Assembly: GCA_030705665.1 (NCBI GenBank)
Contig: JAUZQA010000144.1
Span: forward strand, 1-8,760
From: Bacillota bacterium
GTDB taxonomy: Bacteria; Bacillota; Bacilli; Bacillales_B; DSM-18226
DNA: 8,760 nt
Direction: 5' to 3'
Shown here: piece by piece, positions 1 through 7,267 of the stretch
Layout of the letters: the number at the start of each line of letters is the position of its first letter
Position numbering within the stretch: the stretch's first letter is position 1
Translations under genes and position numbers: made by a program
The notes under the pieces: model-generated
The model's database searches: none
Seen by the model: only the letters and a program-made list of their open reading frames with translations
What the model was told of the DNA's origin: nothing

Positions 1-108
<108 letters not shown>

Positions 109-113
109 GGATT

Positions 114-141
114 AAGACAACCTGATTCAGGTTGTCTTTTT
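114..141 (+). terminator. Intrinsic terminator of the rRNA operon
   Basis: The arms AAGACAACCTGA (114-125) and TCAGGTTGTCTT (127-138) are perfectly complementary over 12 bp, so the real loop must open a few pairs around T126. A T run follows at 137-141. It starts a few bases after the 5S gene, as expected for the end of an rRNA operon. Confidence 0.93.
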
Positions 142-258
142 ATATATTTGAAGAAGATATCGAAAAAATAAGAAGAAATACTATATAGACATACACCCAA
201 TTGCAAGATGTAACATAAAATAAATGGAGGATTTAAACTGAAAAATATTCTAAAAATT

Positions 259-286
259 GTATACAAAATATGAACCTGGGAACAAT
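259..286 (+). promoter_or_regulatory. Candidate sigma-F (or sigma-G) promoter of csfB
   Basis: GTATA at 259-263 and GGGAACAAT at 278-286 match the -35 (GYWTA) and -10 (GGNRANANT) patterns of B. subtilis sigma-F promoters, separated by 14 bp, near the usual spacing of about 15. Transcription would begin near 293-295, just ahead of the csfB ribosome binding site. csfB is known in B. subtilis as a sigma-F-dependent forespore gene, which fits. The assignment is by eye and not by a scored matrix. Confidence 0.6.
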
Positions 287-307
287 GGGTGTATGGAGGT
301 GGGGGAA

Positions 308-511
308 TTGAGTTCACCATTAGCACAACACCAATATGGAGAAACTTGCGTGGTCTGTGAGCAAATGAAAACAAAAGGAATACATCTATACACATCTTTT
401 ATCTGTATAGATTGTGAAAAGGATATAATTCATACGGATAGCAGCAATCCAAAATATAAATATTACCTAAAGCAACTAAGAAAAATAAACACACCTGAAA
501 TTTTTTCCTAA
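308..511 (+). CDS. csfB: Anti-sigma factor CsfB (Gin)
   Basis: Small zinc-binding protein of 67 residues (B. subtilis Gin has 64). In the family it binds sigma-G to stop premature late forespore activity and also inhibits sigma-E in the forespore. Visible features are two CxxC pairs, C14/C17 (CVVC) and C33/C36 (CIDC), the GIHLYT segment between them, and a C-terminal tail ending INTPEIFS much like B. subtilis. I place the start at TTG 308 because GGAGGTGGGGG at 295-305 is a very strong ribosome binding site at correct spacing. The in-frame ATG at 293 overlaps that site and would lie at or before the predicted transcription start; a further in-frame TTG at 257 lies upstream of the promoter -10. 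The gene stands alone, with its own promoter and a weak terminator. In B. subtilis xpaC follows; here it is absent. Confidence 0.9.
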   Translation: MSSPLAQHQYGETCVVCEQMKTKGIHLYTSFICIDCEKDIIHTDSSNPKYKYYLKQLRKINTPEIFS

Positions 512-514
512 ACC

Positions 515-539
515 AGTCCTTTAAGGGCTTATTTTTTTT
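515..539 (+). terminator. Probable weak terminator after csfB
   Basis: A short stem AGTCCT (515-520) pairs with AGGGCT (524-529), with one G-T pair and a 3-nt loop, and is followed by eight T residues at 532-539. The stem is short, but the position directly after the csfB stop and the long T run support a terminator. Confidence 0.55.
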
Positions 540-547
540 GATAAAAT
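539..547 (+). promoter_or_regulatory. Candidate extended -10 promoter for yaaO-tmk
   Basis: The end of the T run at 532-539 reads into TGATAAAAT (539-547), which fits the extended -10 form TGN-TAAAAT. The expected -35 position (about 519-524, CTTTAA) is a poor match, so this would depend on the extended -10. It would give a leader of about 20 nt before the yaaO start. AT-rich sequence makes chance matches likely. Confidence 0.35.
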
Positions 548-576
548 AAATAAGACTCTAAAAAGGACGTATGTAT

Positions 577-2007
577 ATGAATCAAAATAAAAGGCCTCTA
601 TACGAAGCGCTTTGTGCACATGCAAAAACCAATCCAATCTCATTTCATGTACCGGGCCACAAATATGGGATGGCTTTTTCAGAAAAGTATTTTGAGCAGA
701 TATTTAAAATTGATGCGACAGAACTGTCTGGACTGGATGACCTTCATGCTCCAGAAGGACCGATTTTAGAAGCAACATCGTTATTAGCCGATTTATATAA
801 GGTGAAAAATAGCTTTTTTCTTATTAACGGATCAACAGCAGGGAACTTGGCAATGGTTATGGCTGCCTGTGAAGAGGATGATATTGTTTTAGTCCAGAGA
901 AATTGTCATAAATCGATCTTAAATGCTTTAAAGTTAGGAAAGATAACGCCTATTTTTTTAGAACCGGAGTTTGACCTAGACTGGAAAATCGCTGCTGGGG
1001 TCAGTATTGAGACGGTAAAAGAGGCTATAACAACATATCCTGCTGCAAAGGCACTCATATTAACCTATCCAAATTATTATGGACTTACTAATAACCTTAA
1101 AGAAATGATTGAGTTTGCTCATCAATTCCAGATTCCTGTTCTGGTCGATGAAGCTCATGGCGCCCATTTTATTATCGGAGAACCATTTCCCCCTTCAGCA
1201 GTTCAGCTGGGGGCAGATATTGTTGTTCAATCAGCCCATAAAACATTGCCAGCTATGACAATGGGTTCATTTTTGCATTATAATAGTAATTTAGTTGATG
1301 TTCACAGGGTCATGGAATATTTGCATATTTTTCAATCCAGCAGCCCGTCATATCCAATCATGGCATCATTGGATATGGCCAGGAGTTATTTAGCTTCCTA
1401 TCGCTCCGATGACGTCTCATTTTTATTAGATGAGATAAGCGTGTTTAAAGAGCGTCTTAATGAACTTCCAGGTATCAGGGTACTTCTATACCCTAACGGC
1501 GGAGATCCGCTAAAGGTAACGATCCAGTCAACCTGCGGGCTTAGCGGCTTTGCCCTTCAAAAGAAACTTGAAGCGTTTGGAGTTTTTACAGAGCTTGCTG
1601 ATCCTTATAACTTATTATTTGTCCTCCCGTTACAAAGAGTGGACAAAGTGTACCCCTATATGGAAGCTTTGGCAAAAATGAAAATGGCATTAAAAGATAT
1701 CTCCGCCATTCCAACAAGAGAAATGAATATTCACCCGCAAGATCGAATTTCAACCTTAACAGTTGGGTATAAAGAGATGAAAAGTTTAGAGATGATTGAC
1801 ATACCCATTTCAGAAGCTGTTAATAGGGTAGCAGCTGAAACTGTAATCCCATATCCCCCGGGTATACCCTTGCTGTTACAAGGTGAAAAAATAACACAGG
1901 CTAAAGTTGAAAATTTGAAAAGGTTAATACAAGCCCAAGCGAAATTTCAAGGCGGCTCGGTACTTAAACAAAATAAGTTAAAGGTTTTTACGGAGGTATA
2001 TATTTAA
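577..2007 (+). CDS. yaaO: Orn/Lys/Arg decarboxylase-family PLP enzyme (YaaO)
   Basis: A 476-residue fold-type I PLP enzyme of the short Gram-positive Orn/Lys/Arg decarboxylase group; such enzymes remove the carboxyl group of a basic amino acid to make a polyamine or diamine, but the substrate cannot be read from sequence. Visible features: N-terminal HVPGH (24-28) and ELSGLDDLH, the phosphate-loop NGSTAGNLA (from 84), VDEAHGAH with D191 and H194 for the cofactor ring, and [13 protein letters not shown] with the Schiff-base lysine at K222. The C-terminal domain keeps IPYPPGIP. Length is close to B. subtilis YaaO (about 480). I choose ATG 577 over ATG 571 because AAAGGA at 562-567 is 9 nt from it but only 3 nt from the other. 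The stop overlaps the tmk start by one base. B. subtilis carries xpaC and yaaN before this gene; they are not here. Confidence 0.93.
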   Translation: MNQNKRPLYEALCAHAKTNPISFHVPGHKYGMAFSEKYFEQIFKIDATELSGLDDLHAPEGPILEATSLLADLYKVKNSFFLINGSTAGNLAMVMAACEEDDIVLVQRNCHKSILNALKLGKITPIFLEPEFDLDWKIAAGVSIETVKEAITTYPAAKALILTYPNYYGLTNNLKEMIEFAHQFQIPVLVDEAHGAHFIIGEPFPPSAVQLGADIVVQSAHKTLPAMTMGSFLHYNSNLVDVHRVMEYLHIFQSSSPSYPIMASLDMARSYLASYRSDDVSFLLDEISVFKERLNELPGIRVLLYPNGGDPLKVTIQSTCGLSGFALQKKLEAFGVFTELADPYNLLFVLPLQRVDKVYPYMEALAKMKMALKDISAIPTREMNIHPQDRISTLTVGYKEMKSLEMIDIPISEAVNRVAAETVIPYPPGIPLLLQGEKITQAKVENLKRLIQAQAKFQGGSVLKQNKLKVFTEVYI

Positions 2008-2633
2008 TGACTAGAGGGATTTTTATTACATTAGAAGGGCCGGATGGTGCGGGGAAAACCACAATCGCACACATGCTGGCTGAGAAGTTTGAAAACACTA
2101 TGTTAACAAGGGAACCAGGCGGTATTGATATCGCTGAACAAATTCGCAAGGTTATTCTAGCCAAGGAAAATATAAAAATGGATCCTCGTACGGAGGCGCT
2201 TTTGTATGCCGCAGCCAGAAGGCAGCATTTAGTCGAAAAAGTGAAACCTGCCTTGAAGCAAGGGAAAATAATTTTATGCGACCGTTTTGTTGACAGTTCT
2301 CTTGCGTATCAGGGATATGCAAGAGGCTTGGGCGTTGATGAGGTGTTTAGCATTAATCAATTTGCTATTGGAGATATGATGCCTGAGCTAACTATCTATT
2401 TTGATATTGATCCTGAATCTGGTCTTAAGAGAATCAGTAAAAATCAAGGCAGGGAAGTTAACCGTCTAGATTTAGAATCACTGGATTTTCACCAAAAAGT
2501 CCATGAAGGTTATCTACTCTTATTAAAACGGTTCCCAGAAAGAATCATCAAGATTGATGCCTCCGGCAGCCTTGAAAAGGTTTTCCAGGAGGCGGTAACA
2601 GCCATTGAAAATCACTTAAACAAAGAAGCCTAA
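2007..2633 (+). CDS. tmk: Thymidylate kinase
   Basis: Phosphorylates dTMP to dTDP with ATP in dTTP synthesis; cytosolic. The 208 residues match the family length (B. subtilis about 212). Visible features: P-loop GPDGAGKTT at 11-19, TREPGG at 34-39 binding the dTMP phosphate, [14 protein letters not shown] at 61-74, the signature [12 protein letters not shown] at 92-103, and a lid region with [15 protein letters not shown] from 141. The start is ATG 2007, overlapping the yaaO stop as TAATG, with GGAGGT at 1992-1997 nine bases before it, so translation is probably coupled to yaaO. A terminator-like hairpin overlaps the stop codon, so tmk may end the yaaO transcript rather than be fully co-transcribed with darA. 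Confidence 0.98.
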   Translation: MTRGIFITLEGPDGAGKTTIAHMLAEKFENTMLTREPGGIDIAEQIRKVILAKENIKMDPRTEALLYAAARRQHLVEKVKPALKQGKIILCDRFVDSSLAYQGYARGLGVDEVFSINQFAIGDMMPELTIYFDIDPESGLKRISKNQGREVNRLDLESLDFHQKVHEGYLLLLKRFPERIIKIDASGSLEKVFQEAVTAIENHLNKEA

Positions 2634-2644
2634 GGGCTTTTTTT
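2626..2644 (+). terminator. Terminator overlapping the tmk stop codon
   Basis: AAGCC (2626-2630) pairs with GGCTT (2635-2639) around the loop TAAG, and seven T residues fill 2638-2644. The A-rich sequence before the stem can lengthen it by pairing with the T run. The loop includes the tmk stop. The stem is short, so read-through into darA is likely. Confidence 0.55.
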
Positions 2645-2652
2645 GTTATAAT
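2644..2652 (+). promoter_or_regulatory. Extended -10 sigma-A promoter for darA and downstream genes
   Basis: TGTTATAAT at 2644-2652 is a perfect extended -10 element (TGN-TATAAT). There is no recognisable TTGACA at 16-18 bp upstream; that region is the terminator stem. Transcription would start near 2659, about 40 nt before the darA ATG. The T run of the preceding terminator supplies the T of the TG. Confidence 0.6.
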
Positions 2653-2692
2653 ATAGGTAAGCTTTCAAATGGGCCACCATAATAGGAGTTGA

Positions 2693-3028
<336 letters not shown>

Positions 3029-3043
3029 GCGGGAGTAATTTTA

Positions 3044-3058
3044 ATGGTAAGCGAGTGA
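3044..3058 (+). other. Four-codon leader reading frame ahead of holB
   Basis: ATG GTA AGC GAG TGA, encoding MVSE, is preceded by GGGAG at 3031-3035 with an 8-nt gap, an ideal ribosome binding arrangement. Its TGA overlaps the holB ATG as TGATG. The holB start has no good binding site of its own, so ribosomes loaded here could re-initiate at holB. It may also be a scar of the missing yaaR gene. There is no evidence that the peptide itself matters. Confidence 0.45.
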
Positions 3059-4071
3059 TGAGATTGATAAAAACTTGGAGTCAGCTTGAGGAACTTCAGC
3101 CCAACGTCCTAATGATGATGAAAAATAGTATTTTGAAAAATAGAGTTGCCCATGCATACCTTTTGGAAGGGGTGCGTGGTACAGGAAAACGGGAAATTGC
3201 AATTCTTTTAGCAAAATCATTGATTTGTGAGGCCCCGATGGAGGGACATCAGCCCTGTGACCAGTGTGTTAATTGCAGACGGATTAATAATGGCAACCAT
3301 CCAGATGTCCATATCATTGAACCGGATGGCTTATCCATTAAGAAGCAGCAGATCAAAGAGTTACAAGAGGAGTTTTCTAAAAAAGCTGTTGAATCTTCAA
3401 AAAAGATTTATATTATTATTCATGCAGATAAAATGTCCACCAGCGCTTCGAATAGTTTATTAAAGTTCCTTGAAGAGCCGAGTGCCCAAACCGCTGCCTT
3501 CCTTTTGACCGAACAAATTCAGAAAATTTTACCTACCATTCTTTCTAGATGCCAAGTTTTATCATTTAAGCAGTTACTGCCACAAACATTAGCCAAGCAA
3601 TTGATTCAAAACGGGGTTAATCCGGAAAATGCCTTACTGCTGGCACATTTGACAAATAGTCCTGAAGAAGCAATTGCATTAAATGTCGATTATTGGTTTG
3701 CACAAGCCCAAAAAATAGTGTTAAAATTATATGAAGTGTTGAAAAAAAATAGCCTTGAAGTAATGGTTCAGCTGCAAGGTGAATGGCATCAGCACTTTAA
3801 AGATAAAGAACAGATTGATCGTGGGTTAGATCTTTTACTTCTTATTTTCAAGGATTTATTATATATACAATTAGAGAAATACGAGCAGGTTGTCTTTAAA
3901 AATGAAATAGAACGTTTTAAACAATCTGCTTTAAGAGTATCGAGCCGGCGCTTGGCAGAGCAAATGGCGGCGATACTTGAGGCAAAAAGAAGATTGCAAG
4001 CCAATATGAATGTTCAGCTGTTAATGGAACAGCTTGTGTTAAATTTGCAGGAGGGATCTACATTTGTATGA
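3058..4071 (+). CDS. holB: DNA polymerase III delta' subunit
   Basis: Clamp-loader delta' subunit of 337 residues (B. subtilis about 329), part of the AAA+ complex that opens the sliding clamp. Visible features: HAYLLEGVRGTGKRE with a degenerate P-loop at about 38-45, a zinc module with C57 and C67/C70/C73 (PCDQCVNC), NHPDVHII, the Walker-B-like strand IYIIIHADKM, NSLLKFLEEP, and the SRC motif S163-R164-C165 in TILSRCQ that contacts ATP in the neighbouring subunit. The C-terminal helical collar is more divergent, as usual. Start options are ATG 3058 and GTG 3055; I prefer ATG because its first base is shared with the TGA of the four-codon frame. The 3' end overlaps ricT by 8 nt. Confidence 0.96.
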   Translation: MRLIKTWSQLEELQPNVLMMMKNSILKNRVAHAYLLEGVRGTGKREIAILLAKSLICEAPMEGHQPCDQCVNCRRINNGNHPDVHIIEPDGLSIKKQQIKELQEEFSKKAVESSKKIYIIIHADKMSTSASNSLLKFLEEPSAQTAAFLLTEQIQKILPTILSRCQVLSFKQLLPQTLAKQLIQNGVNPENALLLAHLTNSPEEAIALNVDYWFAQAQKIVLKLYEVLKKNSLEVMVQLQGEWHQHFKDKEQIDRGLDLLLLIFKDLLYIQLEKYEQVVFKNEIERFKQSALRVSSRRLAEQMAAILEAKRRLQANMNVQLLMEQLVLNLQEGSTFV

Positions 4072-4891
4072 TGTTGTAGGAGTACGCTTTAAAAAAGCGG
4101 GGAAAATCTATTATTTTGATCCCGGTGAACTCGCAATTCAAAAAGATGACTATGTCATTGTGGAAACGGTACGCGGTGTTGAATATGGCAAAGCAGTCAT
4201 TGCCAAGAAACAGGTAGGGGAACACGATATCGTCCTTCCATTGAAAAAGGTTGTCCGAATTGCAGATCAAAAGGATCGTATGATTGTTGATGAAAATAAA
4301 CAGGCTGCTGAGGAAGCTTATCGGGTATGTAATGAAAAGGTAAATGAGCATCAGCTTGATATGAAGCTTGTTGATGTGGAATACACTTTTGACCGAAATA
4401 AAGTAATCTTTTATTTTACTGCTGATGGCAGAGTGGACTTTCGTGAACTTGTAAAAGATTTAGCGGCCATATTCCGAACAAGGATTGAACTCCGCCAAAT
4501 TGGTGTCAGGGATGAAGCGAAGATGTTAGGCGGGATTGGCCCATGTGGAAGAATGCTGTGCTGCTCAACCTTTTTAGGTGATTTTGATCCAGTCTCCATT
4601 AAAATGGCCAAGGACCAAAATTTATCTTTAAATCCAACAAAGATCTCAGGTTTATGCGGACGACTTATGTGTTGTCTGAAGTATGAAAATGACGAATATG
4701 AAACAGCGAAGGAGCAGCTTCCTGATATAGGAGAAATGATTGCCACTCCTCATGGTCCCGGTAAGGTTGTGGGACTCAATATATTAGAGCGGGTACTTCA
4801 GGTGGAGTTAAAGGAACAAGAACGTGTTCTCGAATATACACTGGATGAAATCATAAAAGAGGGCGCTTTTTCTATTCAATCCACAGAGTAA
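4064..4891 (+). CDS. ricT: RicT (YaaT), PSP1-domain subunit of the RicAFT complex
   Basis: A 275-residue PSP1-domain protein, the same length as B. subtilis RicT. In B. subtilis RicT with RicA and RicF supports RNase Y-dependent mRNA maturation and promotes Spo0A phosphorylation, competence and biofilm formation; the complex carries iron-sulfur clusters. The cysteine-rich heart is intact: CGRMLCC with C161, C166, C167 and CGRLMCC with C198, C203, C204, within [12 protein letters not shown] and [18 protein letters not shown]. Other conserved parts are [25 protein letters not shown] and [22 protein letters not shown]. The start is TTG 4064, supported by AGGAGGG at 4049-4055 eight bases before it and by the match of MYDVVGVRF with the B. 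subtilis N-terminus. It overlaps the holB end by 8 nt, so the two are probably translationally linked. Confidence 0.96.
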   Translation: MYDVVGVRFKKAGKIYYFDPGELAIQKDDYVIVETVRGVEYGKAVIAKKQVGEHDIVLPLKKVVRIADQKDRMIVDENKQAAEEAYRVCNEKVNEHQLDMKLVDVEYTFDRNKVIFYFTADGRVDFRELVKDLAAIFRTRIELRQIGVRDEAKMLGGIGPCGRMLCCSTFLGDFDPVSIKMAKDQNLSLNPTKISGLCGRLMCCLKYENDEYETAKEQLPDIGEMIATPHGPGKVVGLNILERVLQVELKEQERVLEYTLDEIIKEGAFSIQSTE

Positions 4892-4904
4892 TGAGGTGGA
4901 AGAC

Positions 4905-5285
4905 GTGGATAAAAAAGAAATATTTGATTCGGTAAGTAATATGGAAACGCAAATTGGTCACCTTTATCGGCAGCTTGGTGAATTTAAAACACACTTAGCT
5001 GAAATACTAGAAGAGAATCAATCTTTAAAACTTGAAAATGAGAATTTAAGACGTCTTCTTGATTCAACTGGGAAATTCAAAGAAAAGAAAGGTTCGGAAA
5101 AAGACAATCGGACAAGTCAGACCGAGCAGCCCGGTGCAGTGGATAAGCCTTTTGATATTGGTGAAGGGTATGATAATCTTGCCCGTCTTTACCATGAAGG
5201 ATTTCATATTTGTAGCTTGCACTTCGGAAGTCTTCGTAAAGAAGGAGATTGCTTATTCTGTCTTTCTTTTCTCAACAAAAAATAA
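4905..5285 (+). CDS. yabA: Replication initiation control protein YabA
   Basis: Negative regulator of chromosome replication initiation; in B. subtilis YabA binds DnaA and the clamp DnaN and prevents over-initiation. The 126 residues (B. subtilis 119) show an N-terminal coiled-coil at about 1-58 ([19 protein letters not shown]), a variable charged linker at about 58-82, and the conserved C-terminal zinc domain [19 protein letters not shown]...[10 protein letters not shown] with ligands H101, C103, C116 and C119. I take GTG 4905 as start because GAGGTGGA at 4894-4901 is well placed and [10 protein letters not shown] aligns with MDKKELFDTV of B. subtilis (from memory). The upstream in-frame GTG 4896 lies inside the binding site. 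It follows ricT by 13 nt. Confidence 0.96.
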   Translation: MDKKEIFDSVSNMETQIGHLYRQLGEFKTHLAEILEENQSLKLENENLRRLLDSTGKFKEKKGSEKDNRTSQTEQPGAVDKPFDIGEGYDNLARLYHEGFHICSLHFGSLRKEGDCLFCLSFLNKK

Positions 5286-5317
5286 TCAGAGCCTTCCTAC
5301 ATGGAAGGCTCTGATTA
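5283..5317. repeat. 15-bp perfect inverted repeat between yabA and trmN6
   Basis: The arm TAATCAGAGCCTTCC (5283-5297) is exactly complementary to GGAAGGCTCTGATTA (5303-5317) around the loop TACAT. The left arm begins with the yabA stop codon. On the plus strand it is not followed by a T run (CATTTATTAGG), so it is a poor plus-strand terminator. On the minus strand the hairpin is followed by TTTTTTG. It may act as an mRNA processing, stability or partial termination element. It ends 8 nt before the trmN6 ribosome binding site and leaves it free. Confidence 0.9.
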
Positions 5318-5337
5318 CATTTATTAGGAGAATATTC

Positions 5338-6078
5338 ATGGTTAATTTGAAAGATGATGAACGATTGGATTATTTACTCGCAGAGGATTTGCGCATTATC
5401 CAAAGCCCATCTGTATTTGCTTTTTCGATTGATGCTGTATTATTGGCAAGATTCGTCTATGTTCCCATCCAAAAGGGAAACCTGATCGACCTCTGCAGCG
5501 GGAATGGTGTTATTCCGCTATTTTTAAGCACAAGGACGAAAGGAAACATCACTGGGGTTGAGATTCAGGAACGCTTATTTGATATGGCTGAGCGTAGTAT
5601 TGAATATAACAATTTACAAACTAAAATACAGATGATTCATGGTGATATAAAAGACATGCCTAAAACGCTGGGGTTTGGCAAGTTTGACGTTGTCACCTGC
5701 AATCCACCCTACTTTCTTACTCCATCGAAAGGCGAAATAAATTTAAATGAACACCTTGCGATTGCCAGACATGAAATTTTATGTACACTGGAGGATGTTG
5801 TTCGGGTATCGAGCCAATTGGTGAAGCAGGGCGGCAAAGTTGCCTTTGTACATCGGCCAGGAAGATTAATCGAAATCGTGACCTTGATGAAACAATATCG
5901 GCTTGAGCCGAAAAGGATTCAATTTGTTTATCCAAAAGAAGGGAAAGAAGCTAATACCTTATTGATTGAAGCCACAAAGGATGCCAGCCCTGATTTAAAA
6001 ATATTGCCTCCCATATATGTTTATAATGAGAATAATGAATACACTGAGGAAATTAGCGAGATTTTATATGGAAAGTAA
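5338..6078 (+). CDS. trmN6: tRNA1(Val) (adenine(37)-N6)-methyltransferase TrmN6 (YabB)
   Basis: SAM-dependent methyltransferase of 246 residues in the YfiC/TrmN6 family; the E. coli member methylates N6 of adenine 37 in tRNA1(Val). The SAM loop [11 protein letters not shown] is at 51-61, the acidic end of strand 2 is in GVEIQ (73-77), HGDIKDMP lies near 101-108, and the N6-adenine catalytic motif NPPY is at 122-125 in VVTCNPPYF. The family opening [27 protein letters not shown] is well kept. The open frame extends far upstream through yabA, but ATG 5338 is the clear start: AGGAG at 5326-5330 lies 7 nt before it and the product then matches the family length. The end overlaps yazA by 11 nt. 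Confidence 0.95.
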   Translation: MVNLKDDERLDYLLAEDLRIIQSPSVFAFSIDAVLLARFVYVPIQKGNLIDLCSGNGVIPLFLSTRTKGNITGVEIQERLFDMAERSIEYNNLQTKIQMIHGDIKDMPKTLGFGKFDVVTCNPPYFLTPSKGEINLNEHLAIARHEILCTLEDVVRVSSQLVKQGGKVAFVHRPGRLIEIVTLMKQYRLEPKRIQFVYPKEGKEANTLLIEATKDASPDLKILPPIYVYNENNEYTEEISEILYGK

Positions 6079-6355
6079 TCAACACTTTTTTTATGTGTTA
6101 ACCTGCAAGGACGGCAGCTTTTATGGCGGCTACACCAATAATCTGGAGCGGCGGGTGAGGCTCCATAATGAGGGAAAGGGAGCAAAATATACAAGGGGAC
6201 GTGGCCCTGTTACGCTAACGTATTATAAAGGTTTTGAAAATAAAAGTGATGCCTTAAAAGCTGAATATCATTTTAAGCAGTTATCGAGGAAGCAAAAAAT
6301 CAATTTTTTGATAGAAGAAATGGGTGGATATAATGTGGCAGCAAAAAAGCTTTGA
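6068..6355 (+). CDS. yazA: GIY-YIG nuclease-fold protein YazA (UPF0213)
   Basis: A 95-residue single-domain GIY-YIG family protein (B. subtilis YazA about 99). The cellular role is unknown; the fold is that of structure-specific endonucleases. Visible motifs: FYV at 8-10 in place of GIY, YGGYTNN with YGG at 19-21 in place of YIG, the conserved arginine region LERRVRLH (27-33), [16 protein letters not shown], and the metal-binding glutamate E66 in [16 protein letters not shown]. All expected active-site positions appear present. The start ATG 6068 lies inside the end of trmN6. Only a weak AGCGAGA lies before it at 6055-6061, so translation is probably coupled to trmN6. Its end overlaps rsmI by 23 nt. 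Confidence 0.93.
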   Translation: MESNQHFFYVLTCKDGSFYGGYTNNLERRVRLHNEGKGAKYTRGRGPVTLTYYKGFENKSDALKAEYHFKQLSRKQKINFLIEEMGGYNVAAKKL

Positions 6356-7211
6356 GAATGAAGAACAGAAAGGGATCCTTTATTTAGTTCCAACGCCGAT
6401 TGGAAACTTAGAGGATATGAGTTTTCGGGCGATTCGGTTACTAAAAGAAGCAGATTTCATTGCTGCTGAGGATACAAGAAATACGAAAAAGCTGTGCAAC
6501 TATTTTGAGATTAAAACGCCCATTGTCAGTTACCATGAACATAATAAAGAATCCAGCGGCATGAAATTATTGGAGAAGTTAAAAGAAGGTGTCAAAATTG
6601 CACTTGTCAGTGATGCAGGAATGCCGACAATTTCGGACCCGGGGTATGAGCTTGTTGCGGCAGCAATTGCACAAGGGTTAACGGTTGTGCCGCTCCCTGG
6701 TGCCAATGCAGCCTTGACCGCGTTAATTGCTTCAGGACTGTCCTGTCAGCCATTTTATTTTTATGGGTTTTTGAATCGGCAGAAAAAAGAAAAGAAAAAG
6801 GAGTTAGAGATTTTAAAAAACCAAACAGCCACAATGGTCTTTTATGAATCTCCACACCGTTTGAAAGAAACACTGACATTGCTGGAAGCAGTATTTGGAG
6901 ACCGCCGAATTGTCTTGTGCCGCGAACTAACCAAGAAATATGAGGAATTTATCAGAGGAACGATAACAGAAGCTGTTAGTTGGGCAAATCAAGAGGAAAT
7001 CCGCGGTGAGTTTTGCTTAATTGTTGAAGGGGCAGATGAAGAGGCTGCTGAAGAAGAGATAAGCTGGTGGGAAAGCTTATCGGTCGAAGAGCATGTAAAT
7101 CATTACATTTCAACTCAAGGAATATCATCAAAAGAGGCAATCAAGCTGACGGCAAAAGAGCGGGGACTTCATAAAAGGGACGTTTATCAAGCCTTTCATA
7201 TTGAAGATTAA
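6333..7211 (+). CDS. rsmI: 16S rRNA 2'-O-ribose C1402 methyltransferase RsmI (YabC)
   Basis: SAM-dependent methyltransferase of the tetrapyrrole methylase fold that 2'-O-methylates C1402 in the 16S rRNA decoding centre. Characteristic segments: LYLVPTPIGNLEDMS (17-30), AAEDTRNTKKL (from 44), VSYHEHN, ALVSDAGMPTISDPG (90-104), PLPGANAALTALIASGL (120-136), FYGFLNRQKKEKKKEL, YESPHRLKETL, CRELTKKYEEFIRGT and GEFCLIVEG, then an acidic stretch and a helical C-terminal domain. ATG 6333 gives 292 residues, equal to B. subtilis RsmI as recalled. GTG 6324 is an in-frame alternative but overlaps the GGTGG (6323-6327) that would serve as a weak binding site. It starts within yazA and is probably coupled to it. 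It is the last gene of the plus-strand run. Confidence 0.96.
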   Translation: MWQQKSFENEEQKGILYLVPTPIGNLEDMSFRAIRLLKEADFIAAEDTRNTKKLCNYFEIKTPIVSYHEHNKESSGMKLLEKLKEGVKIALVSDAGMPTISDPGYELVAAAIAQGLTVVPLPGANAALTALIASGLSCQPFYFYGFLNRQKKEKKKELEILKNQTATMVFYESPHRLKETLTLLEAVFGDRRIVLCRELTKKYEEFIRGTITEAVSWANQEEIRGEFCLIVEGADEEAAEEEISWWESLSVEEHVNHYISTQGISSKEAIKLTAKERGLHKRDVYQAFHIED

Positions 7212-7220
7212 CAACCTATT

Positions 7221-7256
7221 AAAAAAGCTTCTCCCGTTTAAGGAGAAGCTTTTCTT
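7221..7256. terminator. Bidirectional terminator between rsmI and abrB
   Basis: AAAAGCTTCTCC (7223-7234) pairs perfectly with GGAGAAGCTTTT (7242-7253) around a 7-nt loop. On the plus strand TTTTCTT follows; on the minus strand TTTTTT follows. It sits between the ends of two convergent genes and should stop both rsmI and abrB transcripts. Confidence 0.92.
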
Positions 7257-7267
7257 GGTGTGTGATC

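Noticed and set aside
4411..4746. Minus-strand open frame inside ricT (111 codons)
   Set aside because: It is a frame shadow of the strongly conserved ricT coding sequence, with no binding site or family resemblance.
4905..5285. Frameshift or truncation in yabA because the linker differs from B. subtilis
   Set aside because: Both the coiled-coil and the zinc domain are in one frame, and the linker is known to vary in the family.
5059..5337. N-terminal extension of trmN6 back into yabA
   Set aside because: The extension is yabA read in another frame plus the hairpin; ATG 5338 has an ideal binding site and matches the family start.
6607..6879. Minus-strand open frame inside rsmI (90 codons)
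   Set aside because: It lies wholly within conserved rsmI codons and its translation looks like no known protein.
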